Shown here in pieces: positions 51,148 through 60,780 of a stretch of 64,000 nucleotides of DNA (positions within the stretch are counted from its first letter, which is position 1; each line of letters opens with the position of its first letter). The notes under the pieces are model-generated. The model was not told the origin of the DNA and did no database searches. It saw only the letters and a list, made by a program, of their open reading frames with translations. The stretch is from Dinoroseobacter sp013215265 (GTDB taxonomy: Bacteria; Pseudomonadota; Alphaproteobacteria; Rhodobacterales; Rhodobacteraceae), in contig OY829366.1 of assembly GCA_963691755.1 (NCBI GenBank), forward strand, positions 1,860,001 to 1,924,000, written 5' to 3'. The position numbers and the translations under genes are program-made.

Positions 51148-51886
51148 GGAGGCAGGCGATTGGCCGGACGGCGTTGATCGCAAGGTCTACGCCTCCCTCG
51201 ACAGCACAAATGCTGAAGCAGATCGGCTCGGGCCGGGTCTGACACGTCCGACATGGATCCTTGCGCTCGAACAAACGGCCGCGCGTGGGCGCCGAGGGCG
51301 GGCATGGATGAACCCGGCTGGCAATTTCGCCGCGTCACTGGTGATTCGACCCGTGGGTGCGTTGGAGCATTGGGCGCTTCGATCATTTGTGGCGTCACTG
51401 GCGCTTGCAGAGGCGCTTGACGGGTTCACTGGACGCCCCGGCGCGCTATCCCTGAAATGGCCCAATGACGTCCTTCTGAATGGTGGGAAGCTTGCAGGTA
51501 TTCTGCTCGAAAGCAGTGCGTCGCAACTGACCATTGGAATTGGGGTTAACCTGTTCGCCGCACCAGAGACCGATCAGGTCGAACCAGATGCGCTGGTTCC
51601 CGTCAGTTTGCTGGGTGAGATCGGAGTTCGGGTTACACCGGAAGAGTTGTTGACGCCATTGGCAACGAGGTTCGCCCATCACGAGCACAGTTTGACAACC
51701 TACGGCTTCGCGCCGATCCGCACCGCTTGGCTTGCGCGCGCAGCGAAATTGGGTCAGCCGATACGAGCTCGAATTGGCCAGATCGAAGAGCATGGCGTCT
51801 TTAGAGATGTGGACGCCGTAGGCAATCTTGTCTTAGAGACCTCCAAAGGTCCGCGCGCTATTCCTGCAGCTGACGTCTATTTCTAA
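51134..51886 (+). CDS. birA: Biotin--[acetyl-CoA-carboxylase] ligase, no HTH domain
   Basis: A 250-residue monofunctional ligase that attaches biotin to carrier lysines, such as the one in the methylcrotonyl-CoA carboxylase of this window. It has YASLDSTNAEA, the biotinyl-AMP loop ARGRRGRAWMNP, and KWPNDVLLNGGKLAGILLE with the catalytic Lys. There is no N-terminal DNA-binding domain, so it does not repress bio genes. The best available start is a TTG inside nuoN; no ATG stands between the upstream nuoN frame and the conserved domain. It is followed by coaX after 17 bases. Confidence 0.93.
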   Translation: MSFAKEAGDWPDGVDRKVYASLDSTNAEADRLGPGLTRPTWILALEQTAARGRRGRAWMNPAGNFAASLVIRPVGALEHWALRSFVASLALAEALDGFTGRPGALSLKWPNDVLLNGGKLAGILLESSASQLTIGIGVNLFAAPETDQVEPDALVPVSLLGEIGVRVTPEELLTPLATRFAHHEHSLTTYGFAPIRTAWLARAAKLGQPIRARIGQIEEHGVFRDVDAVGNLVLETSKGPRAIPAADVYF

Positions 51887-51903
51887 CCCCACGAGGGCCC
51901 AAG

Positions 51904-52680
51904 ATGCTTCTGGCCATTGATTGCGGCAACACCAACACTGTCTTTTCGATCTGGGATGGGACAGCTTTCATTGCGTCCTGGCGCATGGCGACCCAACATC
52001 AGCGCACGGCGGATGAATATTATGTGTGGCTGTCGACGCTAAAGGCGTTCAAGAAGATCGAGAGTGATATCAATCATGTGATCATCAGCTCTACAGTGCC
52101 GCGCGTTGTGTTCAACCTGCGTGTCCTCGCAGATCGGTATTTTGATACCAGACCTTATGTGGTGGGCAAGCCAGATTGCCTGCTGCCGGTGGATGTGCGG
52201 GTCGACGCGGGAACGCAGGTTGGTCCGGATCGTCTGGTGAACACGGTTGCAGGTTTTGATCGCTATGGCGGTGATCTGATTGTTGTTGATTTCGGGACCG
52301 CCACCACTTTTGATGTCGTTGCAAAGGACGGTGCATATATCGGGGGCGTTATCGCACCCGGCGTAAATCTGTCGCTTGCAGCGTTGCATTCTGCGGCCGC
52401 CGCGTTGCCCCATGTCGATATCTCCAAACCTCAGGCCGTTATTGGCACCAATACGGTGGCTTGTATGCAGTCAGGTGTGTTCTGGGGCTATGTCGGGCTG
52501 GTGCGCGAGATCTGCGACCGTATCAAGGGAGAACGGGACCGCGATATGAAGATCATCTCGACCGGCGGTCTGGCTCCGCTATTTCAACAGTCAGAAGCCT
52601 TGTTCGATGAATTTGACGAAGACTTGACGATGCACGGGTTGCGGATCATCCACGACTACAACACAGCAAACGGGAACTAA
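51904..52680 (+). CDS. coaX: Type III pantothenate kinase
   Basis: A 258-residue ASKHA-fold kinase making 4'-phosphopantothenate for CoA. It has MLLAIDCGNTNTVFSIWDG (phosphate-1 loop), VGPDRLVNTVAG, VVDFGTATTFDVV and the glycine-rich STGGLAPLF. The length fits type III enzymes. It is translated between birA and the RNase J gene, 2 bases before the latter. Confidence 0.97.
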   Translation: MLLAIDCGNTNTVFSIWDGTAFIASWRMATQHQRTADEYYVWLSTLKAFKKIESDINHVIISSTVPRVVFNLRVLADRYFDTRPYVVGKPDCLLPVDVRVDAGTQVGPDRLVNTVAGFDRYGGDLIVVDFGTATTFDVVAKDGAYIGGVIAPGVNLSLAALHSAAAALPHVDISKPQAVIGTNTVACMQSGVFWGYVGLVREICDRIKGERDRDMKIISTGGLAPLFQQSEALFDEFDEDLTMHGLRIIHDYNTANGN

Positions 52681-52682
52681 GT

Positions 52683-54356
52683 ATGAGCGGAGAACGCCTC
52701 ATCTACCTGCCCCTCGGTGGAGCGGGTGAGATCGGAATGAACGCCTATGTTTATGGCTACGGGCCAGAAGGCGCCGAACGATATATTCTGGTCGATCTGG
52801 GCGTAACCTTCCCCGACATGGACGGATCGCCGGGCGTGGACCTGATCCTGCCGGATATGGCGTGGCTGATGGATCGGGCGGACCGTTTGGATGGTGTATT
52901 CGTGACCCATGCGCACGAAGACCATGTGGGTGGCGTGGGCATTCTCGCAGCGCAGCTTAACGCGCCAATCTACGCGCGCAGTTTCACGGCAGCCATCGCC
53001 AGACGAAAACTGGAAGAACGGGGACATGACCCAGATATGGTTCAGGTCTGCGATGCGTGGCCTTCCACGACAGATGTTGGGCCCTTCAAGGTGGGCTTCC
53101 TTCCTGTATCGCATTCGATCCCGCAGGCGTCCGGAATGGTCATCGACACCCCCGCCGGGCGATTGGTGCATACAGGTGATTTCAAGCTGGATCCGACGCC
53201 GGGGCTGGGCGAGCCGTTTGATCCCGAACTTTGGGCCTCTGTTGCCGAAGGTGGCGTGCGCGCTCTGATCTGCGACAGCACCAATGTATTTTCAGCGCAA
53301 CCGGGCCGGTCGGAGGCCGAAGTGGCCCCGCGTTTGAAAGACTTCATTTCCGAGGCGTCCGGTATGGTCGTGGCCACGACATTTGCCTCGAACCTTGCGC
53401 GTGTGAAAGCGCTTGCAGAAGCTGGGATCGCCGCTGGTCGCTCGGTTTGCCTGCTTGGCCGGGCGATGCGGCGCATGGTGCAAACCGCAGAAGAAACGTC
53501 TGTCATGGCAGGTTTTCCCTCAACGATCGGTCCGGAAGACGCGACACAGGTGCCGCGCGAAAACCTGATGCTGATCGTGACTGGCAGCCAGGGAGAACGT
53601 CGCGCAGCATCCGCAGCGCTCAGCCGTGGCAAATATCTGGGTCTGGAAATGCAGGAGGGCGATACCTTTCTTTTTTCCTCCAAGACCATTCCGGGGAACG
53701 AAGTGGGCGTTGCGCGTATCTGGAACGCCTATTCCGAAATGGGCGTCGATGTCAGCGATGACCGGGGCGGACTCTATCATGTCTCGGGACACGCAAACCG
53801 CCCAGACCTGATTACGGTACACAAGTTGCTGAACCCGCAAATCGTAGTGCCAATGCATGGTGAGCACCGTCATCTTCGGGAACACGTTAAGTTGGCCAAA
53901 GCCGGTGGACGAACCGGTATTGTCGCGCCGAATGGGGCGATGGTGGAGCTTTCGGGCAATGACCCGCGCGTTGTTGAATACGTCGAAACCGGACGCGTTT
54001 ATCTGGACGGTGCAGCACTGGTCGGGGCGCTCGATGGAGTGGTGCGCGAGAGGATCAAGATGGCGTTGAACGGCCATGTCGCAGTGGCGGTCATCGTCGA
54101 TGACGAGGACGAAGCACTCGATGATGCCTGGGTGCAGGTCCGCGGTCTGCCGGATACGGGAAGCTCCGGCGCCCCGCTGCAAGAGCTTGTTGAAGACGAT
54201 ATCGCCGCCTTAATGGGGCGTGCCGATCGCAAAACCGTGCGCAGCGATGAGCAGTTGGAAGATGCGGTCAAACGGGTTGCGCGCAAAACCGTGATGGATG
54301 AGGTGGGTAAGAAGCCCGAAGTCACGGTGCTGATATCGCGGCTCGTTACCGAGTAA
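52683..54356 (+). CDS. rnj: Ribonuclease J
   Basis: A 557-residue metallo-beta-lactamase/beta-CASP RNase. The metal motif THAHEDHVGG has H76, H78, D80 and H81. Further blocks are VSHSIPQASG, HTGDFKLD and VSGHANRPDL. It has 5'-to-3' exo- and endonuclease activities and matures 16S and 23S rRNA in alphaproteobacteria. It starts 2 bases after coaX and its stop touches the next start. Confidence 0.96.
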   Translation: MSGERLIYLPLGGAGEIGMNAYVYGYGPEGAERYILVDLGVTFPDMDGSPGVDLILPDMAWLMDRADRLDGVFVTHAHEDHVGGVGILAAQLNAPIYARSFTAAIARRKLEERGHDPDMVQVCDAWPSTTDVGPFKVGFLPVSHSIPQASGMVIDTPAGRLVHTGDFKLDPTPGLGEPFDPELWASVAEGGVRALICDSTNVFSAQPGRSEAEVAPRLKDFISEASGMVVATTFASNLARVKALAEAGIAAGRSVCLLGRAMRRMVQTAEETSVMAGFPSTIGPEDATQVPRENLMLIVTGSQGERRAASAALSRGKYLGLEMQEGDTFLFSSKTIPGNEVGVARIWNAYSEMGVDVSDDRGGLYHVSGHANRPDLITVHKLLNPQIVVPMHGEHRHLREHVKLAKAGGRTGIVAPNGAMVELSGNDPRVVEYVETGRVYLDGAALVGALDGVVRERIKMALNGHVAVAVIVDDEDEALDDAWVQVRGLPDTGSSGAPLQELVEDDIAALMGRADRKTVRSDEQLEDAVKRVARKTVMDEVGKKPEVTVLISRLVTE

Positions 54357-54692
54357 ATGCAACAAGGCTTCTACTTTTACGGGGTCGGGTTGCCATTGCT
54401 GTTCTGGTATTCGGGCATCGGACTTATGCTTTGGTTTGCCGCACGAACCGGGCATAAGAAATTTGTCTGGCTGATCAGTGCCTTGGGTATCGCAATACTC
54501 GCACTCGTGACCGCGGATGTGTTTTTTGGGTGCGTTCCGGAGCCGGGCATGAGCGAAGCGGCACAAGCCGCGCTCTGCGAGGCACCCATTAGTCCGTTGT
54601 TACAGCTCACTGTTTACGTGACAGCGCCACTGGCCCTCGTCGGGCAGGCGCTGCTGACTTGGTGGATGTTGGATAAGGCGGGACGCGCCTGA
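54357..54692 (+). CDS. Small membrane protein downstream of RNase J
   Basis: A 111-residue protein with three probable spans (about 8-28, 37-57, 79-103) and a loop carrying FFGCVPEPGMSEAAQAALCEAP, in which two cysteines may pair. The ATG follows the RNase J stop without a gap. No family is recognised. It converges with the helicase gene with no spacer. Confidence 0.65.
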   Translation: MQQGFYFYGVGLPLLFWYSGIGLMLWFAARTGHKKFVWLISALGIAILALVTADVFFGCVPEPGMSEAAQAALCEAPISPLLQLTVYVTAPLALVGQALLTWWMLDKAGRA

Positions 54693-56129
54693 TCAGCTTG
54701 CGATACGCTCTTCAAAATTCATTGCAATAAACCCGGGAACATGATCGCCCATTCCGACGACTTTGGGTCCCCGATCTTCGCGGTCCCGACCTCGTCCGCG
54801 CCCCCCGCGTTCGCGACGTGGTTTTTCCTCGCGCGGTTGTTCTGCTGAGGTTTCAACGACCGCTTCCGCTTCGACGGTTTCTGGTTCTTCCGTCTTACGG
54901 CGTCCGCGCCCTCCACGCGTCCGCTTGGGCTTTTCTTCAGCAGGTGCGGGATCGGCTTCTGTTTTCGGCTTCGTGGCTGCAGCCAACGGGTTGTCGATGC
55001 GGGGAACGGCCTGTTTTACAAGTCGTTCGATATCTTCGAGGTTCTTTTCATCTGCAGGAACGCAGATCATCATCGCAGTGCCTTTCTTGCCTGCGCGTCC
55101 TGTGCGCCCAATGCGGTGCACATAATCTTCGGCATGGCTGGGCACGTCAAAATTGAATACGTGGCTAACGTCGGGAATGTCTAGTCCACGCGCTGCAACA
55201 TCAGAAGCTACGAGAAAACGCAACGTACCGTCGCGGAACCCCTCGAGTGTTTTCATCCTTTGTGACTGCTCCAGATCTCCATGGATCGGGGCCGCGTCAT
55301 AGCCATATTTCTTGAGTGATTTCGCGACGATATCGACGTCAATTTTTCGGTTGCAAAAGATAATCGCGTTCTTGCAGGCTTCGCCTTCCGCGTCGATCAA
55401 CGTGCGCAGCAGCTTGCGTTTCTCGCTTGGCTGACGGTCGCGTCGGCTTCCTTTGAACATCACCACGCCTTGCGTGATGTTTTCGGATGTGGTCGCAGCA
55501 CGCGCGACTTCGATCTTGGCTGGAGCTGACAGGAATGTATTGGTGATCCGTTCGATCTCGGGCGCCATTGTGGCCGAAAAGAACAGGGTTTGGCGCGTGA
55601 ACGGCGTCAATTGGAAGATCTTTTCAATATCGGGGATGAACCCCATATCGAGCATCCGGTCGGCTTCGTCCACCACCATGATTTGCACGCCTGTCAGCAG
55701 CAGTTTGCCGCGCTCAAAATGGTCAAGCAGGCGGCCCGGGGTGGCGATCAAAACATCTACGCCCCGGTCGATCGCCGCATCCTGTTCTTTGAAGGACACG
55801 CCACCGATCAACAGCGCTTTGGTCAGTTTGGTGTATTTCGCGTACGCGTCGAAGTTTTCTGCGACCTGCGCCGCCAGTTCTCGTGTTGGCGCCAGAACCA
55901 AGGACCGGGGCATCCGTGCCCGGGCGCGCCCTTTGCGCAGCATGGTGATCATTGGCAGAGTGAAGCTTGCGGTCTTTCCGGTGCCTGTCTGCGCGATACC
56001 AAGCACATCTCGGCCTTCGAGCGCAGGAGGAATAGCGCCAGCCTGAATCGGGGTTGGGGTTTCGTAGCCAGTTTCGGCTATCGCCTTTAGAACCTTTGGA
56101 TCAAGGTTCAGGTCGGTAAAGTTCGTCAT
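54693..56129 (-). CDS. rhlE: DEAD-box RNA helicase, RhlE type
   Basis: A 478-residue ATP-dependent RNA helicase. It has the Q motif, AQTGTGKTASF (motif I), VDEADRMLD (DEAD motif II), FFSATM (III) and HRIGRTGRAGKKGTA (VI). The C-terminal tail (about 375-478) is rich in Arg, Gly and Glu and probably binds RNA or partners. The RhlE assignment rests on overall resemblance and the basic tail. The start is ATG at 56129 (MTNFTDLNLDP). It is convergent with the RNase J operon, a suggestive but unproven link to RNA decay. Confidence 0.93.
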   Translation of the reverse strand: MTNFTDLNLDPKVLKAIAETGYETPTPIQAGAIPPALEGRDVLGIAQTGTGKTASFTLPMITMLRKGRARARMPRSLVLAPTRELAAQVAENFDAYAKYTKLTKALLIGGVSFKEQDAAIDRGVDVLIATPGRLLDHFERGKLLLTGVQIMVVDEADRMLDMGFIPDIEKIFQLTPFTRQTLFFSATMAPEIERITNTFLSAPAKIEVARAATTSENITQGVVMFKGSRRDRQPSEKRKLLRTLIDAEGEACKNAIIFCNRKIDVDIVAKSLKKYGYDAAPIHGDLEQSQRMKTLEGFRDGTLRFLVASDVAARGLDIPDVSHVFNFDVPSHAEDYVHRIGRTGRAGKKGTAMMICVPADEKNLEDIERLVKQAVPRIDNPLAAATKPKTEADPAPAEEKPKRTRGGRGRRKTEEPETVEAEAVVETSAEQPREEKPRRERGGRGRGRDREDRGPKVVGMGDHVPGFIAMNFEERIAS

Positions 56130-56255
56130 ATGCGTCCACATCTGGGGCCCGATGTCGGTACGGGCCTCGGGTCAATGGGACGCAAGTCTTGAGCGCCCCG
56201 CGGCGGTATCCCTCTCCTAAGGTAGCGCGACACATAAGCGATCGCAGGGCTTTGG

Positions 56256-56744
56256 TCAACGAAACTGCCGCGCTGCGGCGATATCCTTCGTTTCGCGGAA
56301 CAAATGTGCCGGAACAGTCACATCAATTGCCACTTCAGGGCCAATGATCCGTGCAGAAAGCCCAATTTTTGAGAATGTTGTGAACTCCTGCTCTGAAAAG
56401 ATCAGAGTACCAAGAAGCTCTGAATTGCAATCGACACCACGGCAGAAGGGGCTGCCTTGCTGAGCAGCCTCAAAGGCAAGCTTCTGTCCGCTCGACCAGA
56501 CTGAATGAATTTTCAAACCGACATGGACCCCATCGAACGCCCGTGCGAATTGAAGCGCGGAGCGGGATGAAGAGGTCCCATCAAAAAGAACCACCCGGCC
56601 ATAGATCACATGGTGCGGGTGCGTCGAGACGATGAGTGTTCGTGATGCCAGACCCGAAACACCGGTCACAGATGACCTGTGCGATTGCGGTCCATTTGTC
56701 AGGCAGGCTGACAAGAAAAGAACAAGAAAAAGCGCGCGCGCCAT
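56256..56744 (-). CDS. Putative lipoprotein of unknown function
   Basis: A 162-residue protein starting MARALFLVLFLSAC, a lipoprotein signal with lipobox LSAC (C14). The mature part has strands with ASRTLIVSTHPHHVIYG and a cysteine pair in CRGVDC. No family is recognised. It lies 35 bases after the prfC stop, in the same direction. Confidence 0.68.
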   Translation of the reverse strand: MARALFLVLFLSACLTNGPQSHRSSVTGVSGLASRTLIVSTHPHHVIYGRVVLFDGTSSSRSALQFARAFDGVHVGLKIHSVWSSGQKLAFEAAQQGSPFCRGVDCNSELLGTLIFSEQEFTTFSKIGLSARIIGPEVAIDVTVPAHLFRETKDIAAARQFR

Positions 56745-56778
56745 GCCCACACTCTCTGCGGACAGGGTTAGCGAATGG

Positions 56779-58377
56779 TTAAACCATCATTTCCTTGGTC
56801 GCCGAAAGCGTCAGGTCCGGATAGTCGCGCTCAACGCGGTCAATATCCCACTGCAGTCTGGTTAGGAAAACCGGATCGCCGTCATTGTCATAAGCGATAT
56901 GCTGTTTGTTGACGTTGATCAGTTTGTCCATCGTAATCTTTTCGCCAGAAATCCAGCGGGCCGAGGTGAACTGCGACGGCTCGAAGCGAACAGGAAGCCC
57001 GTATTCCAGCTCAATCCGGCTGGCCAGAACCTCAAACTGCAATGCGCCTACGACGCCTACGACGAAGCCAGAGCCCATCATTGGTTTGAACACTTTTGCG
57101 GCGCCCTCTTCGGCAAACTGCATCAGCGCTTTGTCCAGATGCTTGGCCTTCATCGGATCGCCTGCACGGCAGGTCTGTAAGAGCTCTGGTGCAAAAGAGG
57201 GGATGCCTGTGATGCGAAGCGCTTCGCCTTCTGTCAGCGCGTCGCCGATCCGTAACTGTCCGTGGTTCGGGATCCCAATGATATCACCTGCCCAAGCCTC
57301 TTCCGCAAGTTCACGGTCTGATGCCAGAAATAGCACGGGGTTCGAAATCGCCATCGGCTTTTTTGCCCGCACATGGGTCAGCTTCATACCGCGTTTGAAA
57401 TGTCCGGCGCACAGACGCACGAACGCGACGCGGTCGCGGTGCTTGGGGTCCATGTTGGCCTGAACCTTGAAGACAAAACCCGATACCTTGGTCTCGTCCG
57501 GGCTGATCTGACGCGGTTCCGCAGCCTGGGGTTGTGGCTCTGGACCGTAAGTGGCGATCCCCTCCATCAACTCTTTGACGCCAAAGGAATTGATTGCCGA
57601 GCCAAACCAGATCGGTGTCATGTGTCCTTCCAGAACAGATTTCGGATCAAGCGCGGGCAGCAATTCGCGTGCCATCTCAATCTCTTCCAGAAGCTTTTCC
57701 AGAAGATGCTCTGGCACGTGTTCTGCCAGCTGCGGATCATCAAGGCCGTTGATCTCGATGCTGTCTGCAACCTTGTTGCGATCTGCACGGTCCATCAATT
57801 CCAGCCGGTCACGCAAAAGATCGTAACAACCGAGAAACTCGCTACCCGTCCCAATAGGCCAGCTTGCAGGCGTTACATCGATCGCAAGGTTTTCCTGAAT
57901 CTCATCGATGATTTCGAAGACATCGCGGCTTTCGCGGTCCATTTTGTTACAGAAGGTCAGAATTGGCAGATCGCGCATGCGGCAGACCTCGAAGAGCTTT
58001 TGCGTCTGGCTCTCCACGCCTTTCGCGCCATCGATAACCATGATCGCGGCATCAACAGCGGTCAGTGTGCGGTACGTGTCTTCGGAAAAATCCGAGTGTC
58101 CGGGTGTATCGACAAGATTGAACCGGAATTCCTTGAAGTCAAAAGACATTGCAGAGGCGCTGACCGAGATCCCACGATCTTTCTCCATCGCCATGAAATC
58201 CGAACGTGTACGCCGTGCTTCGCCTTTCGCTCGCACTTGTCCGGCCATCTGAATGGCACCGCCAAAGAGCAGAAATTTTTCGGTCAGGGTCGTCTTGCCT
58301 GCATCCGGATGCGAGATAATCGCAAAAGTCCGGCGGCGGGCAATTTCAGGCGGCAGAGAGGGGGCGTTGTCCAACAT
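56779..58377 (-). CDS. prfC: Peptide chain release factor 3
   Basis: A 532-residue translational GTPase that recycles RF1/RF2 from the ribosome. G1 is SHPDAGKTTLTE (22-33), G2 includes the RTRSDFMAMEKDRGISV region, G3 is DTPGHSDFSED, G4 is FCNKMDRE. The length matches E. coli RF3 (529). Downstream on the same strand is the lipoprotein gene. Confidence 0.97.
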   Translation of the reverse strand: MLDNAPSLPPEIARRRTFAIISHPDAGKTTLTEKFLLFGGAIQMAGQVRAKGEARRTRSDFMAMEKDRGISVSASAMSFDFKEFRFNLVDTPGHSDFSEDTYRTLTAVDAAIMVIDGAKGVESQTQKLFEVCRMRDLPILTFCNKMDRESRDVFEIIDEIQENLAIDVTPASWPIGTGSEFLGCYDLLRDRLELMDRADRNKVADSIEINGLDDPQLAEHVPEHLLEKLLEEIEMARELLPALDPKSVLEGHMTPIWFGSAINSFGVKELMEGIATYGPEPQPQAAEPRQISPDETKVSGFVFKVQANMDPKHRDRVAFVRLCAGHFKRGMKLTHVRAKKPMAISNPVLFLASDRELAEEAWAGDIIGIPNHGQLRIGDALTEGEALRITGIPSFAPELLQTCRAGDPMKAKHLDKALMQFAEEGAAKVFKPMMGSGFVVGVVGALQFEVLASRIELEYGLPVRFEPSQFTSARWISGEKITMDKLINVNKQHIAYDNDGDPVFLTRLQWDIDRVERDYPDLTLSATKEMMV

Positions 58378-58491
58378 GCGCGCGATATAGACGCCGCTTG
58401 GCGCTCGCGCAATCGGAAGCGGGTGGAAAAGGCTTGGGACATGCGTGCATCGGTGGTCGGGGCCACATGTTTTGATCGAAAAGTTTGCCGA

Positions 58492-59502
58492 TCAACCTAC
58501 CGACGAAACCCTCATGGACGTTTCTGATGCATGGGCCACGGGGCTTGGGCGCAGGGCGAGAGGCAGGGTTGCGGGATGCGGAGTATGAAGTGCGGTAAAA
58601 CCGCTTTGTGTCACCTGCACCGCAAGATCGTCGGAAAGACCTGCGCGTGTTGCATCCGTCAGTAGAAAACTCTCACACGGAATGCCTTCAGCATAAATCA
58701 CTTCGTGCTGATCAAGGAGCACGTGGAAGTATTCATTTCGACCACCTGCATAGGCTGTGACTGTCAAGCCGTTTATCAGTTTGATAGCCGCTTCCATCCT
58801 GTCAGGTCCTGATGGATCAAGCTCTCTTCTGCGTGCTGGCACAAAAAGCCGGTGATCGGCGGCTACCACCAGCTCTGCTTCGTTTGAAAACGCACCTTCG
58901 CGGATGATAACCCGGGTCGCGCGCCCAACGGCAGGAACCGTCTCAGATAGGATAGCACGCACCGGAACTGCACGGCCTGAGCGTGTCAGAAGCATGTCAT
59001 CCGTATTTAGATCCTCGATTGGAACAAGACGCCCGTCCTGAGTGACAATACGTGTGCCACGGCTGAATGCGAGACAGGTCGGGTCCGCGAGAGGTAGAGG
59101 TGCAATATCCGGTGTTTGATCGATGATCGTGTGTGGGGCGAAAAGATCGCCGGCCCCTAAAGGCAGCAAAAAGCAGCGCTCACCGATGAGTAAACTGCGC
59201 ATTTTCGTTAGGCTGCCCGCTTCGGTCATCATGGTAATAGACGGCCCAAGTTCGGCAGAGACTTCAGGGGCACCTGCCAGATGGTATCCGCCACACTCAG
59301 CATTTACCGGGTTGGGCCCGATCAGTTCCAAACACACTGCGTCTGCGTGCATCTCAAGCCGGTAGCTGTCGCCCAGACAAAGCGCGTCAGAAATTTCCAG
59401 TGCTTCGCCCCGGTTCACGCCAAAGATGCAGCGAAAGTCTGTCGCATCATAAACCGTCAGCACGTGATGTGCTCCAGCGGTTTTCTGAAATTCACGAGAC
59501 AT
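58492..59502 (-). CDS. Hint-domain (Hedgehog/intein) protein
   Basis: A 336-residue protein of the Rhodobacteraceae-type Hint_2 family. The N-terminal region (about 1-130) is specific to that family. The Hint domain begins near 143 with CLAFSRGTRIVTQDGRLVPIEDL and contains VAADHRLF. The usual first-residue nucleophile, Cys or Ser before FxxGT, is Ala145 here; a cysteine stands two residues earlier at 143. Self-splicing or cleavage may therefore be lost or displaced. Starts at 59565 or 59607 are possible, but 59502 fits the family's N-terminus. The function is unknown. Confidence 0.75.
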   Translation of the reverse strand: MSREFQKTAGAHHVLTVYDATDFRCIFGVNRGEALEISDALCLGDSYRLEMHADAVCLELIGPNPVNAECGGYHLAGAPEVSAELGPSITMMTEAGSLTKMRSLLIGERCFLLPLGAGDLFAPHTIIDQTPDIAPLPLADPTCLAFSRGTRIVTQDGRLVPIEDLNTDDMLLTRSGRAVPVRAILSETVPAVGRATRVIIREGAFSNEAELVVAADHRLFVPARRRELDPSGPDRMEAAIKLINGLTVTAYAGGRNEYFHVLLDQHEVIYAEGIPCESFLLTDATRAGLSDDLAVQVTQSGFTALHTPHPATLPLALRPSPVAHASETSMRVSSVG

Positions 59503-59822
59503 ACTGCAACGGACCTCATCACCCTCGATATTCACTAACTTATTAAGATGGGGTTTCCCGGACATTGGATCTGCCCGTTGTGAAATACTCATCCGTCGAG
59601 AAGACACCCTTGCGTAACAGAGACCCCGTGACGTCCCTAATCCGGCGACGCATTCCGCCGAAATTGTCGAATAAAGAAGGACAATCTGTGATGCCGCCGC
59701 AGTTTTTGTTCGCAGTGCAGGTTAATGAGGTGGGGTTTTATGCTTGAAAAATTGATTCGGCGTGGTCGGCGGGAGGTCTCGGTGCTAATTGGACGAAAGA
59801 ATGACCAAAAGGGAGAGGTTTC
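59503..59822. other. Divergent gap between the Hint-domain and SDR genes
   Basis: About 320 bp. The part next to the Hint gene (59503-59607) stays open in its frame and could be coding if an earlier start is used. A GGGAGAGG ribosome site lies just before the SDR ATG. Short frames near 59689 and 59725 lack support. I see no clear operator. Confidence 0.4.
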
Positions 59823-60602
59823 ATGGATCTCGGTATTTCCGGTAAGACCGCACTTGTCTGCGCGTCCTCAAAAGGTTTGGGCCGTGGATGCGCAGAAGCG
59901 CTGGCAGAAGCAGGTGTACATCTGATTCTGAACGGACGTGGCGCAGAGGCGTTGGAGGCCACCGCGGACGAAATCCGGGCAGCACACGGCGTCGATGTTA
60001 AAGCCGTCGCTGCCGATATCACCTCAGACGCTGGGCGTGCTCAGGTTTTGGAAGCCGCAGGTCAGGTAGACATTCTTGTCACAAATGCGGGCGGTCCGCC
60101 TCCAGGGTCTTGGAGCGACTGGGATCGCGATAACTTCATCAATGCGCTTGATGCAAACATGCTCACGCCCATCGCTTTGATGAAATCGCAACTGCCCGGG
60201 ATGATGGATCGGGGCTGGGGTCGCGTCGTGAACATCACCTCACAATCCGTGAAGGCTCCGATTGCGGCGCTGGGTTTGTCAAATTCTGCACGCGCAGGTT
60301 TGACCGGCTATGTTGCCGGCACAGCGCGGCAGGTTGCAAATAAGGGTGTGACCATTAACAACATACTGCCCGGTGCGCACTACACTGACCGGATCGATAT
60401 GCTCGACAACAATGCTGCAGCAAGCTCGGGTAAAACGATGGAAGAAGTCCGCGCTGCAAAATACGCAACAATTCCTGTAGGGCGGTACGGCACCAAGGAA
60501 GAGTTCGGAGCCATGTGCGCATTCCTGTGCTCGCAATACGCAGGCTACATTGTCGGACAAAATATTCTTCTGGATGGTGGTGGCGTCAACACCACGATGT
60601 GA
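59823..60602 (+). CDS. SDR-family oxidoreductase with non-canonical active site
   Basis: A 259-residue Rossmann-fold short-chain dehydrogenase/reductase. The cofactor loop is CASSKGLGRG (13-22), the NAG motif 88-90 and the catalytic Ser S140. The usual Tyr-x3-Lys is replaced: at 151-160 the sequence reads GLSNSARAGL, so the Tyr position is S153 and the Lys position R157. The C-terminus has the standard LLDGGG turn. Such atypical SDRs form a known subgroup; the reaction cannot be inferred. GGGAGAGG precedes the start. Confidence 0.88.
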   Translation: MDLGISGKTALVCASSKGLGRGCAEALAEAGVHLILNGRGAEALEATADEIRAAHGVDVKAVAADITSDAGRAQVLEAAGQVDILVTNAGGPPPGSWSDWDRDNFINALDANMLTPIALMKSQLPGMMDRGWGRVVNITSQSVKAPIAALGLSNSARAGLTGYVAGTARQVANKGVTINNILPGAHYTDRIDMLDNNAAASSGKTMEEVRAAKYATIPVGRYGTKEEFGAMCAFLCSQYAGYIVGQNILLDGGGVNTTM

Positions 60603-60620
60603 CTTGATTGGCAAACTTCA

Positions 60621-60660
60621 AAACGCGCGCGGCTGTTTAGTGAACCGCGCGCGTTTGTTT
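60621..60660 (+). terminator. Rho-independent terminator after the SDR gene
   Basis: A perfect 12-bp stem (AAACGCGCGCGG / CCGCGCGCGTTT) with a 12-nt loop and a GTTTT tail. It lies about 20 bases after the SDR stop. Confidence 0.92.
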
Positions 60661-60780
60661 TAAGACCAGCTTATCAAAAGCGCGGCATCAACGACAGGAA
60701 GCTGTTGCGAGACTTGCACGTGTCATAGGCCGCTGGTAGCACAGTCGAAACCCGATGGATTTGATCGGATATTTGGCCGC

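Noticed and set aside
57373..58527. 384-codon open frame opposite prfC
   Set aside because: prfC is complete with all GTPase motifs; the antisense frame lacks family features and is a by-product of GC-rich codons.
59725..59925. 66-codon frame overlapping the SDR start
   Set aside because: Overlaps the SDR gene in another frame; the GGGAGAGG site serves the SDR ATG at 59823.
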